A stretch of DNA of 64,000 nucleotides from Termitomyces sp. T153 (Eukaryota > Basidiomycota > Agaricomycetes > Agaricales > Lyophyllaceae), in NCBI GenBank assembly GCA_018296165.2, contig JACKQL020000007.1, positions 496,001 to 560,000 on the forward strand, read 5' to 3'. A program made the translations under genes and the position numbers. Below the pieces are notes generated by a model. The model saw only the letters and a list, made by a program, of their open reading frames with translations, was not told where the DNA came from and did not search any database. This document shows, piece after piece, positions 46,217-59,373 of this stretch (within the stretch, counting starts at the first letter, position 1; each line of letters begins with the position of its first letter).

Positions 46217-48291
46217 TTAAGCAGCAGCTCCAACAGAAAGATTGCTAACGCCATCTGTAACCTCTTCGAGGATCGTCCCATTTTCAACGAGTTTGGTTAT
46301 CTACGAAAAGTTGAGCAAAAATGTCATACAGTATATGCGAGATACTACCTTTCCAATCGCTATCGTCCGGCCTAGAAAATGAGGCATTTAGTTTGAGGAT
46401 TGAGACTGAATTGGTGTACATACCCTCATCACGTAGGGTAAAGCGACCTAGTTGGGGATAGTCGACGAATCTCTCGACGCAGACAGGTGCAGTGGTTTCT
46501 ACAAGGGCAACAACCTTTTGACCTGTTTTTCCAAAAAGACGTGAGAATATAGTTAAATGGTTGTTAATATACTGGCCTTTCTTGGCGAACTGCGGAGGTT
46601 TCCTAGACTTGCGACCTGTGGCTTTATCATAATAGTGTAAGAGGGCCTAGATCTCTGGCATCAGTATCAATGGAACAGACAGTGAATGGCAAGGACATAC
46701 AGGCAATGTCACCTCTTCTGACAGGGTATGTATATGCATTACTGCAGAGTAGCCAGCACAGATAATATTCTTGTGCTCGAGGATCGCAAGTTGAGCCTCG
46801 AATTGACGCACAGCATGAATAGGTTTAGCAGGACTTGTTAAGACAAATCCAGGACTGATATCTTCGTCTTCGACACCCCGCAGGCGAACACGAACATTGT
46901 CACCGCAGAGCGCTTGTGGTACCTCGGCCTCTATCTCGTTATATATGGCAGCGACTTCAACCTCGTCCTTGTTCGGCATCAGGAGAAGGTGATCGCCTCT
47001 GCGCAGAAGGCCTGATTCGACTTTTCCAACAATGATAGTGCCCATATCTTTGTACTTCTCTGAGATGGGCATCATGAGAGGCGCGTTGATTTTACGGTCA
47101 ACCATCGGCATGACATCAAGATGCTCAAGGAACGAAGGGCCGCTGAAGCATGCGAGATCAATAATCATCACCGGAAGTAGCCAAACATTCGACTTACTCC
47201 CACCAGGGGCACACATTCTTGGGCGCGCGATCCTTCAGGTTGACACCCGTGAACGCAGAGATGGGAAGGAAAGTGACATCTGTCTTGGGGTTGAATCCGG
47301 CAGCTTTTATGAACGGTGTTAGCTTCTCCTTGATCTCGTCGTATCGAGCCTTATCCCATCCGACAGTAGAATCATCCATCTTGTTGATGACAACGACAAC
47401 CTTGGAAACACCAGCCGTCTTTACTAGCATGATGTGTTCTCTCGTTTGGCCACCTTTTTCAAAACCGGTTTCAAACTCTCCCTTACGAGCTGAGATGACG
47501 AGAACGGCAACATCCGCCTGAGCAGCGCCAGAGATCATGGAGGGGACGAAAGTCTTGTGTCCAGGAGCGTCTAGAATAGTATATCTGCGCTTATCAGTTT
47601 CGAAGTAGGCCCGGCCCACTTCTACCGTTTTACCCTTGTTCCTTTCTTGTGGCGTAGAGTCAAGAGCCCAGCTGAGGTACCAAGATTCACGTCCAAGTTC
47701 TTTGGCATCCCGTTCATACTTTTCCATGGTGCGCTTGTCCACCATTCCCGTTATGTATAGGAGGTTTCCACCCATTGTGCTCTTCCCGGCATCGACATGG
47801 CCAATAAAAACGATATTGAGATGCTCCTTGGCTACGATGATAGATTGAACGACTTCAGCGATAACGTTGAGAAAATCAGACATACCCTGGCCATATAGAT
47901 CGTCAAGAACAGCCTGATCTGCGACAGTTTCTACTTCCTTGGCGATGGCAGCTGTATCAGATTTAGACTTCTGAGTTGAAAACGTCTTGGAGGGCGCAGG
48001 GGCCGGTGTAGTAGGTTTAGAAGTGGATGTGGATGTTGGAGTAGACGTGGGGACGGTGGTTTTTTTCGCCTCATTTTTCGGCGGGTTTGAGACAGCGGGA
48101 GCGGGAGAAGTAGGCTTTGCACCACCGATGTTGAGAGAGATGGTGGGCGGTGGAGGAGGAGCCTCAGTCTGTTCTGGACGTTCTACAGGGGGAGGGGGCT
48201 GCTGCTGATCGAAGGGCTGAGCTTGAGCCTGAGGGACGGGGAATCGTTTTCCAGGGACGAATTCAAAAGCACTGGCATTGAGCTTGCTCAT
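46217..48291 (-). CDS. SUP35: Translation termination factor eRF3 (SUP35)
   Basis: GTPase that acts with eRF1 to release nascent chains. The ATG at 48291 gives MSKLNASAFEFVPGKRF; the N-terminus is Pro/Gln/Thr-rich (QAQAQPFDQQQPPPP). It is short of Asn and lacks the repeats of the yeast prion domain. The G domain reads NIVFIGHVDAGKSTMGGNLL, then DAPGHKTFVPSMISGAAQAD, NKMDDSTVGWDK; domain II/III includes MMPISEKYKDMGTIIVGKVESG, LMPNKDEVEVAAI, SPGFVLTSP, GYSAVMHIHTLSEEV, PPQFAKKGQKVVALVE and FTLRDEGRTIAIGKI. Several introns, mainly in the 3' half. Complete. Confidence 0.95.
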
Positions 48292-48557
48292 GATCAAGAT
48301 GATAGATGGATGTCAAGTCTCTTGAGTAAAAAATCCTCGACTCTTTTTATGAAATGATATCATTCTTATCCGGGCCCGATATGGTTCAACTGATATCGTG
48401 AAGCCGTGTCATACCAGCTTGCCTTCATGGGCCTGGATCCTCTGCGGTCGCTTTATTATACATAAGTAGAAAATTACTTCAGTTCTTTTGATGAGCTCGA
48501 CGGCGTGATCCATCAAATCAGGTTGCGTGTGATCACGTACCTCGTAGTAAACCCACC

Positions 48558-51500
48558 ATGTCCGCCGGACATGAAGAATATCTGGCTGTTCTCAAGGCGT
48601 CATACGACTACAAACCTCAGTCAGAAGATGAGATAGCCATCAGAGAGGACCAAATCCTGTTCCTCAAGGAGCAGGTTGATGATGAGTACGTCTGCTTCCG
48701 TGCTCTCCGTAGTTTGGCATCTACTCACTAGACATGCTACAGTTGGTGGAAGGTTAAGATGAAAGGAGATTCGCAGGATGACAATCCTTCTGTTGGACTT
48801 GTTCCGGCTGCTTATGTCGAACAGGTCTGCCACGCATGCATATCATGCCCCGATGATAATATTAATTTATCTCTAGGCTGACCATATTTCTAAAGTCAAG
48901 GTTCTCTACGACTATGAAGCCGCCGCTGATGGAGAACTGTCTGTTGAGGAGGATGAGATTTTGCTGGTTTTCGAGACAGAGGATGACTGGATATTAGCCC
49001 AAAGCGAAAAGCAAGGCGGGAAAGCGGGCTTCGTCCCTGGGAATTACGTCGAACCTTACACCGAAGAAATCGCGGCCTCTTCACAACGAATCGTTATCCC
49101 TCCCTCAGTGCGTCGAGATTGCCTTCCGTTGAATGTTACTCATTCTCGTTAGCCCTCCCGTCCTGTTAGTACTTATGTCGACCCTGCTGATCGCGTGGCT
49201 GCTACAAAAGTGACAGCCGATGGAATCAAGACTTGGTCTGTGTCAGAAATTGACAAGAAGGGAAAGAAGAAGAAGGGAACATTAGGAGTAGGCAATGGTG
49301 CTGTTTTCTTCGCAAGCGAATCCGACAAGGTATGTCATGCACTCTTCATTTACAGCTCGTGCCATCATCTTCATACTATCTACAGACTCCCGTACAGAAA
49401 TGGCAAACTGCAGACGTACAGAGCGTATCGAGCGAAAAGGCTAAGCATGTCAACATTGAAATTGGCGGTACAACCCCGATAACTCTCCATTACCACGCCG
49501 TTTCAAAAGACAACGCTGAAGAAATTATTGCGAAGCTAAATTCATCTAAGGCACTTTCTCTTCCGCAACCTTCCGTTCATGAAACGTATGATGACACCCC
49601 GCAAGAAGATGTACCTGTCCGCAAGAAGGCGTCTGTTCATTTCTCGAATAACTCTCCTGTGATCATTCCATCTCGCGATGACACTTCAGAACCTGAGGAG
49701 GGGGAGAAACTCCATGCAAATGGGATGAATGGAAATGGCCACCCTATACATCATGTGGTCACTGATGATAAGGAGGCCGGTACGGCTCTGTATGACTTCG
49801 TCGCCGATGGTGATGATGAGTTGTCTGTATCAGAAGGCCAGCATCTCATCATCTTGGAAAGAGATGGAGATGAGTGGTGGAAATGCCGCAATTCTAGCGG
49901 AAAAGAAGGTGTTGTTCCCGCTTCCTACATCGAGGTATTGACACCTCTTTCTGTGCATGGTCGTATTGACTGAAGAACTTGGTGTAGCTCTCTGCATCTG
50001 CCCCATCTGTTGCTACTCGTACAGCAGTACGAGTGTCCCCTCCGCCACCCTCTCCACCTCCAGAAGATGATGATGATGGAGAAGCAGCAGCCGAGGCAGA
50101 GCAGCAGCGAGCTGAGGCACAACGCGCAGCCGAAGAACAAGGAGAACAAGAGAGATTGAGAGCGGAACAAGCAAAGAAGAAAGCTGATGCCCAAAGACGA
50201 GCAAAAGAGGCAGCTGAAGCTGCAGAGCTTGAGCGTAGGCGACGCAAAGAGGCTGCTTCTCGAGTATCGTCACTTCCAGCTATGTAAGCATTTTGATTTT
50301 TCAGAAATTTTTAGTAACAACTCGATTGCTCTCTCAATGTAGAGAGCAGAAAACGACTATTAGCCCAAATAAACCAAGCTCAAGCTCGAGCTCGAGTAAG
50401 CCATCGGGAGAGATCAATCGTCAGTACAACACATTTCAGAAATGCTCCTTTTTGCTGATTAGAATTCAATAATTCAATAGGCCCAGCTCCGGATAAAATA
50501 CGAACTTGGCATGATCGCAGTGGGCAATTCCGTGTCGAAGCTGCATTCCTAGGTTTCAACAACGGTAAACTCAGGCTACATAAGGTGAATGGAGTCATTG
50601 TGGAGGTACCCTCTGAGAAGATGTCTATTGAAGATATGAAACATATCGAGCGTCTCATGAGTAGGAAGTCACGACCACCAGAGACGAGACAAGAGTCAGA
50701 AGATGATATACCCCTCGCGCTTTCTCGACCCGGACAAACTTCGTCACGGTCTGCTCCTCCCAAAGCTGCTCCGAAGATCGACTGGTTCGATTTCTTCCTC
50801 TCTGCAGGATGCGATTTGGACGATTGCACTCGATATGCCTCAGCATTCGAGAAGGATAAGCTCGATGAAACTCTGATACAGGACATAACAGAGGGGACTA
50901 TGCGCTTGTTGGGTGTACGAGAAGGCGATATCATCCGGATCAAGAAGGCCGTTGAAAAACGAAAACCAACAGATAACTTCTACAAACCAAGCACGCACAT
51001 ACAGGAGCAAGTACGTCGCGACGAAGAATTGGCACGAAAACTACAGGCTCAAGAGTCAGGAGGGGCGCGGGTGCCAGCCCCAAATCTATTTTCAGCTGGC
51101 CCGGGAGGCGTGTTGAAAGCTTCGACTCGCCGTGGTAGGCCTACCCAAAGTAAAACTATGCCTCCCGCCGCTGTCGATCTAAACGCGATTTCAGCGATAT
51201 CGACGACATCTGACCATATACAGCGGACGTCGTCCCCGCAGGTTTCCACACCGACAAACGCACCAGTATCGTCTACTACCAGTGTTCCTCGTCCCAATTC
51301 CGTGGCACCTGTAATAAGTGGCTTTGACGACGACGCTTGGACTAATCGCCCCAGTTCGACGAAACCTCTCGTTGGAACCCCTGCCCCACGTGCTCCTTCT
51401 GTACCCCCTGCACAACCTCCTCCGACTGCCACTCCGCCGGATTTGACTCCCGCTTCCACAGTTGCACCTCCTCCCGCGACTGTGCCCGCCCCTACATCAA

Positions 51501-52402
51501 CGCCAACAACAGCTCCACCACCCGCATCATCCACTCACAGTCTTGCAAATACTACAGAAGACGATGTGTTTGCGAAACTTGCTCAGTATGGGGAAATGCG
51601 CAGGCAAGCAACTCCTGTTCAACCCCCTCCTCCAGCAGTACCTCCTGTTGTCATTCCTCCCAGCTTTCAAGTGGGTCTCGGTATGGGTTCTTCATCGAGC
51701 CCGATGGGCCAGCTTCTCCAGGCGCCTATAGCTAACCATCCGCAACAACCGGTCCCTTACAATGGTCCTCGTGGTCCATTCGCACCTGTTCCCGCGAATC
51801 AGAGCCTATTACAGCCCCTAATACCTACGCAGACTGGCTTTACTGGCATGGTTCCAACTCGAGCATCGTCTTCTGTTTCTCCATTCTCAACTCATGCTTC
51901 GCCCTCGTTCCTGAGCCAACAACCTACAGGATTTCTACCTGCACAGCCTTTGATGTCTCACCCAACTGGCGTGCCGCTCAATGGTTTCAACGCTATACAA
52001 CCTTCTAGCCCGATCAGCCCCCTACAGAACCGTGCGTAATTTGTTCTGTATTGTTGGCGTACGTATCTCACATTGCGCAGAATTTACAGGATTCAATCCC
52101 AATTTCGGCCAATCCCCGTTCAACAATCATTCTTCGCCATTGAACAATACCCCTCCACCTGTTCCGTCGCTCCCCACGACTTCATCTATATCTAATACTT
52201 CACCTGCTAATGTTTTCGCTCAAATGAAGTCGGGCACGTTTGCGACTGACCATAACACCAACAACATGCAAACGCCACCTGGTATGTTTTCAAGCAGTCT
52301 TTGTCGGAACCTGACCTGATTACAACTGTAATAGTCATTACTGCACAGTCTACAGGATGGGGTCAACCCTACCAGGGAGGGTTTACGGGTTTCCAGCGTT
52401 GA
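48558..52402 (+). CDS. SLA1: Actin cytoskeleton-regulatory protein SLA1
   Basis: Endocytic adaptor linking cargo and actin assembly at cortical patches. The ATG at 48558 gives MSAGHEEYLAVLKASYDYKP. Two N-terminal SH3 domains follow (ALKxSYDY..WWKVKMKG..GLVPAAYVEQ; VKVLYDYEAAADGELSVEEDE..GFVPGNYVE), then a conserved central region (GIKTWSVSEIDKKGKKKKG), a third SH3 (TALYDFVADGDDELSVSEGQHL..WWKCRN..VVPASYIE), a Lys/Glu/Arg coiled region, SHD1 (IRTWHDRSGQFRVEAAFLGFNNGKLRL) that binds NPFxD, and the SAM-like SHD2 (WFDFFLSAGCDLDDCTRYASAF). The C-terminal Pro-rich tail has TGF/TG repeats (QPTGF, QTGFTG). About ten introns. Convergent with SEC7, 93 bp between stops. Confidence 0.93.
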
Positions 52403-52495
52403 TAGTCATCGAACTTTTTCCTTGATTACAATACAATGTATATCAATTATCCCTGAATGACAATACAATTAAATAAATATACTACAATGTCCATA

Positions 52496-55400
52496 TCATG
52501 GCGAAGCTTCTATCATTCCTTGAACATATCCTACCCGGAGGAAGTATGCTCTTAAAGATTGTCGTATCTCCGGGGATACGTCCCGCGACAATAGGTCAGT
52601 TGCAAGAGGATATATGGCCGGCAGATATCTCGAGAACTGGAACAGAAATCTTCATTCGAGGGAGATCACTACAGACATTGCTACACTCACCGCCTTGTCG
52701 TCGAATTGGCAAAAACCTTCCAAAATTTCCGAGACCACAGGTGTCCATGCGGTAATATTTTTGCTCTGGGTATCTGGTCGGAGTTTATTGAAATCTTGGA
52801 GGACACCCAACCCTAGTCTTTACTTCATATGAGCTGTGTTCAGATATAGCATGGAATCTAAACGAACGGCAACAAGCGCTCTGCTATCTGGGGGCGCGCA
52901 GCTTGATGTTCCGGTCTAGGATCATAATACATTTGAAGAAGAATATGAACCAGAGTAGCAGCACTACTCGATTCCTGCTTCAACAGATTCGGCAGATGTT
53001 TCATGAAGCCTTTTATTATAGAGACAGGAAATATCGGAATTAGAGAACCCAGAAAAGTCTTATGATAAGACGCACCAACTTTCCAGAGGCCAGTCCGCAG
53101 CTCCTTGTCATCATTGAACATGCGCGCGAACTGATAACTATGGTCTAAAACGCCCATCAAGCGCAGGAGTTGTTCGGGAGGTATCGTTGTGTAAAGCTTG
53201 TTATTGCGTAAGAGGTCGTTCGTCGTTTCGATCAGTAACAACTGCAGAACACATTTAACAATAATTTGTTTAAAGATACGACGGCGTTCCGCGAGTGATG
53301 ATCGTGCATCCGACTTCGGCTGCTCGCTATTAGGGGAAAGAGGTGCAGGCAGGATGGTTTGGCCGTTGTCATCTGACTTTTTCTATTAAAACAATGTTGC
53401 AAAGAAAATAATGGACTAACCTGTCCCTTCTACAACTTCTGCTGAGCTGTCATCAATGTCCACACGAAGGTTCTCGTCAAATAGTTGATGAGGAGTGGTA
53501 GTCCTGAAAAGCTTAACAAAAGTCGTCGTGACTCGTTCCCAACGCATGGAACTCAATTTGACGACATTGTTTTCCAGTAGTTGCTGCAGACACGAGGTTC
53601 CTATTCGAGCTAAGGTATCATTCTCTGTTACTATGTCAGTATCCAAGATGGCTGAGACGATAGAAAAAACTACCTTGACATATACAGACACAGAGCAAGT
53701 CGAGCAAGCCGTCCAAAAATCGTTCAAGGATGTCAAAGTAGAAGGTATACAGATCGATTAGATCTCGCAGTGCCTGTATCATGGTGGTCGAAAGCCAAAC
53801 ACTCATATCCTCTTGTGTACTGAATCGCGAAAGATCATGACTTGACTTCAGGACAGCGAAGATAGGAAAGAGAAGTTCTTGACAGACTGTGTCCCAGAAT
53901 TCAACGGGGTAGGTCGACCCATAGGTTTTCAGGGTGGTGAAGAGAGAGTCGAGAGCCCTGATTCATAATCAGTTCAATTGAGATTTACGAAGAAAAATGA
54001 TCTACATACAATCTCCGTACTTCGAGGTCTTCTCCATTCATGATGATATCATAGAAACCAAAGAGGACAGGGAACCAGAATTTAATCATGCCGTCGTCCA
54101 TAGGAGCAACGCTATCATCCGCAGGAATAGTCAAAGAGCACTCAGGGCATTTGAGCATGACAGGGATGACGTCGCGTAACATAGCGATGGCAAGGAGACT
54201 GATCTTCTGATACTTGCTGACTTTGCAAAATTCCGTGATACAGACAGTGAGGTCTGCAAAAGCGCCGTAACGTACAACGGCAGGGAAATGACCCTTGTTC
54301 AAACGAGTCACGATCTCGAATGCCGAACTAGCAATACGTTCTGTAACTATGATATTGAGAGTAATCACGACGACAGAGAAGCTTGGAACGAACCTGTTAG
54401 AACTTTGGATGCGGCGGAAAATACACCGAACATTGTTCGCCAGCCAGAGCGCATGTTCTGCACCCGGGCCTGGATCATTTGTTGCAAGCATTGTAAAACC
54501 TAGATTGTTACATGAGCCATCTAACAGATAGGATAACATGAGACATACCATATCTCGTACGTCAGGATTCTGATTGTGAATCATCGTGTACTCGAAGGGT
54601 TTCAAAAAATCCTTTTGAAATTTGAAATGAGGCAGTTCCTCTTTCTCCAAGAACCGCATAGCCAACTGACGGAGAGCATCTAGAGCAAAGAATGCAACGT
54701 GGGGATTATTGTGGCAACAGACCTAAATCTGCATCACTACGTGCACTGGAGACGGTTTCTGAGATACCTACAAGTTTGAAATGTTCTCCCAGGATATCCC
54801 AAAGATTTGACCATTCCAGACGAATTCGATTCATGTTGTAATATGATATTTCAACCAATTTTTGAAGGCTGAACATCCGAGGATGTTGTGACAGACCTGA
54901 CGATTGGATTTCCTCCCAAGACACGTCACTCAAGGCTTGAACAAAGTCCACAATGGCAGTCTGTATCATGAAAATGAGCAGGCGGCCCAGACAACGAGTA
55001 GTAAACATACACCAGATAAGTAGTGACTTAAGGAGAACACCATATCTGCTGCGACCGTGATATGCGTGGAACGACTTTCGTTTGCCAGCTCTTCCGATGG
55101 CAATTTGCGTGTTCGACTGAAAGTTACTATAAGACCATGACTTCGATTGAACTTCAAATTAAACATACGTCCTCCGTCCATCCTGCACATCGGCACCACC
55201 ACTGATCAGCTGCATGTGTTCAAGTTGGCTGACGCAAGTCAAGACTTCATGCCATGAACCTTTGAGGTTGTTGCCTTCCGTTACAGCTACGTCAAGGAGG
55301 GTCTTGATGGCTTCCATATTCTTCGTTTTCATTTCACCTAAATTATTTAAGAAAGTGAATTTCGCGAGTGTAGTGACAAATGCGTTCCGCTGCAATTCAA

Positions 55401-58400
55401 GATCGAAGAAGCAAACGATGCGAATCGCATTCTTGAAACCGTCCAAACATAGTTCAACGACTTCTAGATCATCTGTCTCTTGGGGCGGTCCAGATAGGCC
55501 AGCAAGAAAAGCCATCCATGCGACCTCGAACATAGGGCGTACATGCACGAAGTGCGAGGCACTAAAAAACTCTTTAGATGCTTTTCTTTGGGAACGCATC
55601 ATCGTCCTGAAGCGTGCCTGCGAAAGTAGATCAGTAACAGCAGTTTCGGTTTAAGCAATATCGCACCTCTGTCTTGATTGCCATCCCATTTGACTGCAGA
55701 ACGTAGGCCTCTCTTTGTAAGTCCCTGCCAACGTTGGCGAGTGCCCCAGCTAGACCGGGTCCACCCATGTTGAGCGTGAGCGCAGATTCCACTTCATCCT
55801 TCATTTTGATTTCATTCGAGACAATGTCGTCGTAGATACTGATCAAGAACTCTTCTGGCAGATCGCTGTTGTCATTAATACCTCGATTATTCTTGATGAA
55901 ATCGGCCTTGGTCATTCTGTGTTTGACTTGAGGGCTATGAGCATCCGTATTGAGCATAATGGTCGAGTAAGCCAGGACATAAGCCGTATCTATACAAGTG
56001 AACGAATAATTCATGCGACGGTACTGAGTGACTTACCAGCATTCGCAAAGATCGTCTTAGCGTTCCCTGCAATGTAACGTTCGGCAAACTTGAGCATAAA
56101 TCTATCGATCTTTTGCGCTTCTCCTGGTAGACGGAAAGATTGAAGGAAAACCCTCAAAGCATCGACAAAGGCAAGATCTTTGAAGTCAAGTTGGTCCACA
56201 AACACATGCATTATAGCAATATTTTCATCGGCTCTAAGAAAAAGTCAGAAACATACGTCATTCTAATCGCGGGGAAGACGTACCCTTCACCCAAATATTC
56301 TCCGATCATACTCTTGCTCAGCCCGTCAGTCGTAAGCATGAACCTGGCTATATCAGCAGGAGTATTGGTGGGTATAAAACCAGTTTCAATCAAGAATTGA
56401 ATACCCTGAGAAACGAATGTCAGCGTTATTCTCCAAAATAAACGCTAACACCAACCCGTTTTGGTTTGAAGTTAAATTTCTTGATACCTTCCAAAAGCGT
56501 CGTTTTCTTTTGTTTTGCACTTTCAAATCGTCCAGGATCATCGATAATTTCGGGTGTAGGTTGACGCAGAGTTTCGACGCTTGCAGTCGAAGCAGCAAGT
56601 TTGTCTAGCGATCCTTCTGGCGTAAGAGGCAACTCTTCGCCAACCTGCGATTTCGCGGGAGTGGGTAACGGCTCTTCGGTCACTCTACTTACAGCTGTTC
56701 CCCAAGCAACAAGAGAGCGCATGACAGCAGCAAGGCACTCGAGGCCCTGCCTCTTCAGTTGCGCTTCGGAAAGTCCCAGAACTGAAGTATCCATTGTTCC
56801 GGGAACTGATAGAACGGATGATATTGAGGGGGAAGCTCCTGATGTGTGATTCTTGTTTGTAGGGCTGAGAGCAGGGCTCGAGGGTTCACTTCCTCTCTGG
56901 TTTGGAGTAGGTGGTGTTGTGCTAATTTTTGAAATTATGTTGATCAAGCTACATACAAGTCAGTCGAGAGAAAACCTCGACAGTAGATTACTTGAACGAC
57001 TCACTGCTCATAGATGTTATCTGCTGCCTCACTGTCACAATCATAATTGAGGTAGATCTCGACTAGAGCTTGAGGATCCTGGCACAATCTCGACAACATC
57101 CCAAGAATAACCGCTTTCTGTTTAAGCGTAGAAGTCCGCATTTCGAGGATAGGAATGAAGATCTCGTGCAAAAGAACTTCAATCTCTTTCTGCAATATTT
57201 ATGATGATAAGTTTTTGTTCCTCGTGCGATGATCTCTTTGATGGGCCCACCTTGAGTTTAGTACGCATTCCGGATAGAACTCGCCAAAAGATCTCAACAC
57301 TGATATCAAAGACTTGGGGGACAGGGCTGACTGCATTGCGACTCAGACTCAGACAGAGATACTGAGTAATAGCTTGAACAAAAGTTGTCGCTTCGTTAGA
57401 AGAACTGGAATATATGATAGCACCAGGATCCACAAATAATGCCATGTGAAAGTTCAAGACGGTCAAAACAAGATGGAGCGACAAGAGTTTAGAGCGCATT
57501 GCGTGCGACTTGGGATCTCTTTCACTGTGGAGAAGAATATCAGAGACGATAGATTTAATGACAAAATTACCAGAGCACACCTTTCCGTGTTAAGTGGTTT
57601 CATTGTCAACTTACAAAGAGCTCGAAATACGAGGAAGGCGTCCTTGATGAACAGATCATTGATGGTTAGGTCATGACCGTGTTCAGCTTCTGGTAAGGTA
57701 TCCAGGGGGTTGGCCGTTTCAAAATTTTGTCTAGCGCAACAGCTCAATAGAAATTCGACTTGAAAACAAAGCAAGAACATACAACGTAAGCCGTGTTTGG
57801 GTATCTGTCGTCTGAGATTCACTCTCATTCACCGGTTTTGGTAACGAAGTCCGGGAACTCTCTGCGTCAAGCGTACTTTGTTGATGAGCTTTGTCATATG
57901 TTCCATCTGGCTCTGGCGTTGAGATAACGAGAGACGCGCGAACTGACGACGGTGTGCTCTCTGGAAGAGACGAAGATGGTAAAACAGGATCGCTTGTCTC
58001 CTTAGAAGTTTGACTGACTTTACACCGCGCAAAAATGTGTTGTACCATTTGTGTGAGACCGCCTTGAGCAACTCCCTGATTGACAGGATCGGAACTCAGC
58101 AGATATACGTTGTAAACAGTCCTAACCGCTTTCAGAAGAGAGGAATGATGAACAAGAGTGGTTGGTGACAAAACCAGAGCAAGTAACGCCTTTACAATCT
58201 GCAATGATACAGTCTCTGGAGTTGTTTCTGTGTGACAAGAGGCAATTGTGTGAGCCACCAGGTCTACCAGGGAAGGTTGGGGGGCAGAAGACGAAATACT
58301 GCTAGAATGACGAGGTGATGGTGGAGGGGACGGAATATGACCGCCATACGCGTCGAACTCCGCGAAAAAAGAGTAGGAAACAAGTTTAGATATGCAATCT

Positions 58401-59237
58401 AGACTAGCAATCATAAGCTTCTCATTTTTCGTTTCACAGGCCAGGCGAAGAGGCTCGAAAATCACTCGAGGTTCGGCTACACCGTGATTGTTGCGTATTA
58501 AGTCCAATGCTTTTTGAGTGCTATCGCGAAGTGGGGCAGAACGTTTAGCCTCCTTGGAAGCAGCGATAGTTTCAAGGGCAGCAGAAATCAGAACTACAGA
58601 CACGGTGTGACCTTTTGAGATCGTCATTGAGCGCCTGTGACCCTGCAGAGTTTCGTCCACGGACTGGGGATGAGAGCTGCGAGACTGTACAGCTTCTTCC
58701 TGAGGATCTTGTGGCTTCGCAGGAGGAGTTGGCGGCGTAGATGGAATCTCTTGGAGACGAGACCCTGAACTTAGACTATGTGTCCCATTTAGATCGACGG
58801 GTTGACTAGATGCTGCCGTAGCAGTCATTGCTGAGGAAATTTCTCCTTGAAGTCCATCTCGTTGAATGTATTGTTCTTCTGTACGGATATCAACATTTTC
58901 TTCGTCGTCCCCTTTAGGTTCCACGTTAACGTCGCGCACAATTACGGTAGGCAAGTTTTCATCATCATCTAACTCCACACCCTCCTTTGGTTCTTCCTCG
59001 TTTTTGTTCTCGATTCTTGATGCATTGTTCGAAGCGAAGGCGTCGCTCTGAGTCTGAGGTCCCGCGACTTCGCATTTGCCGATGGGGAGGTATGCCATCG
59101 GTGTTTCGACTACGTGGCCTGAATCATCACCAGCGGTGGGAATTAATGTGTCGTCTGGTTCTAGTGTTCCATCGATGTAAACAATCGGAGGTGAGAGAGG
59201 AAGTGGGACATTATGAGCACTGTCAGCAGCTTCCATG
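52496..59237 (-). CDS. SEC7: SEC7/BIG-type Arf guanine-nucleotide exchange factor
   Basis: Large trans-Golgi Arf1 exchange factor. The ATG used at 59237 gives [17 protein letters not shown]; a longer start exon cannot be excluded. The DCB region reads [21 protein letters not shown] segments and [34 protein letters not shown]-type [40 protein letters not shown] follows. The Sec7 domain: [35 protein letters not shown], the catalytic-Glu loop [60 protein letters not shown] repeats run to a C-terminus with ERLLP, spliced to [22 protein letters not shown] and then [16 protein letters not shown]; the stop is at 52496, beyond an apparent earlier one at 52858 that is intronic. Many short exons. Confidence 0.93.
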
Positions 59238-59373
59238 CAAGCCAACTCAAGTAGCTTGCAGTGACGTTGTATTTTGAAGTTGAAAGAGGTTGTGTAACTT
59301 GCACAATTGTCAAGAGTTTATGCCTGATTTGGAAGGTCAGATCAAAATAAATTTCAAGTCTGCTGTTTGAGAT

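Noticed and set aside
48100..48291. Prion domain at the eRF3 N-terminus
   Set aside because: It is Pro/Gln/Thr-rich but short of Asn and without oligopeptide repeats, so prion behaviour is not claimed.
52858..52860. Stop codon of SEC7 as first seen
   Set aside because: Downstream minus-strand sequence encodes the conserved C-terminal BIG segments ([13 protein letters not shown]) reached by an intron that removes this stop; the end was moved to 52496.
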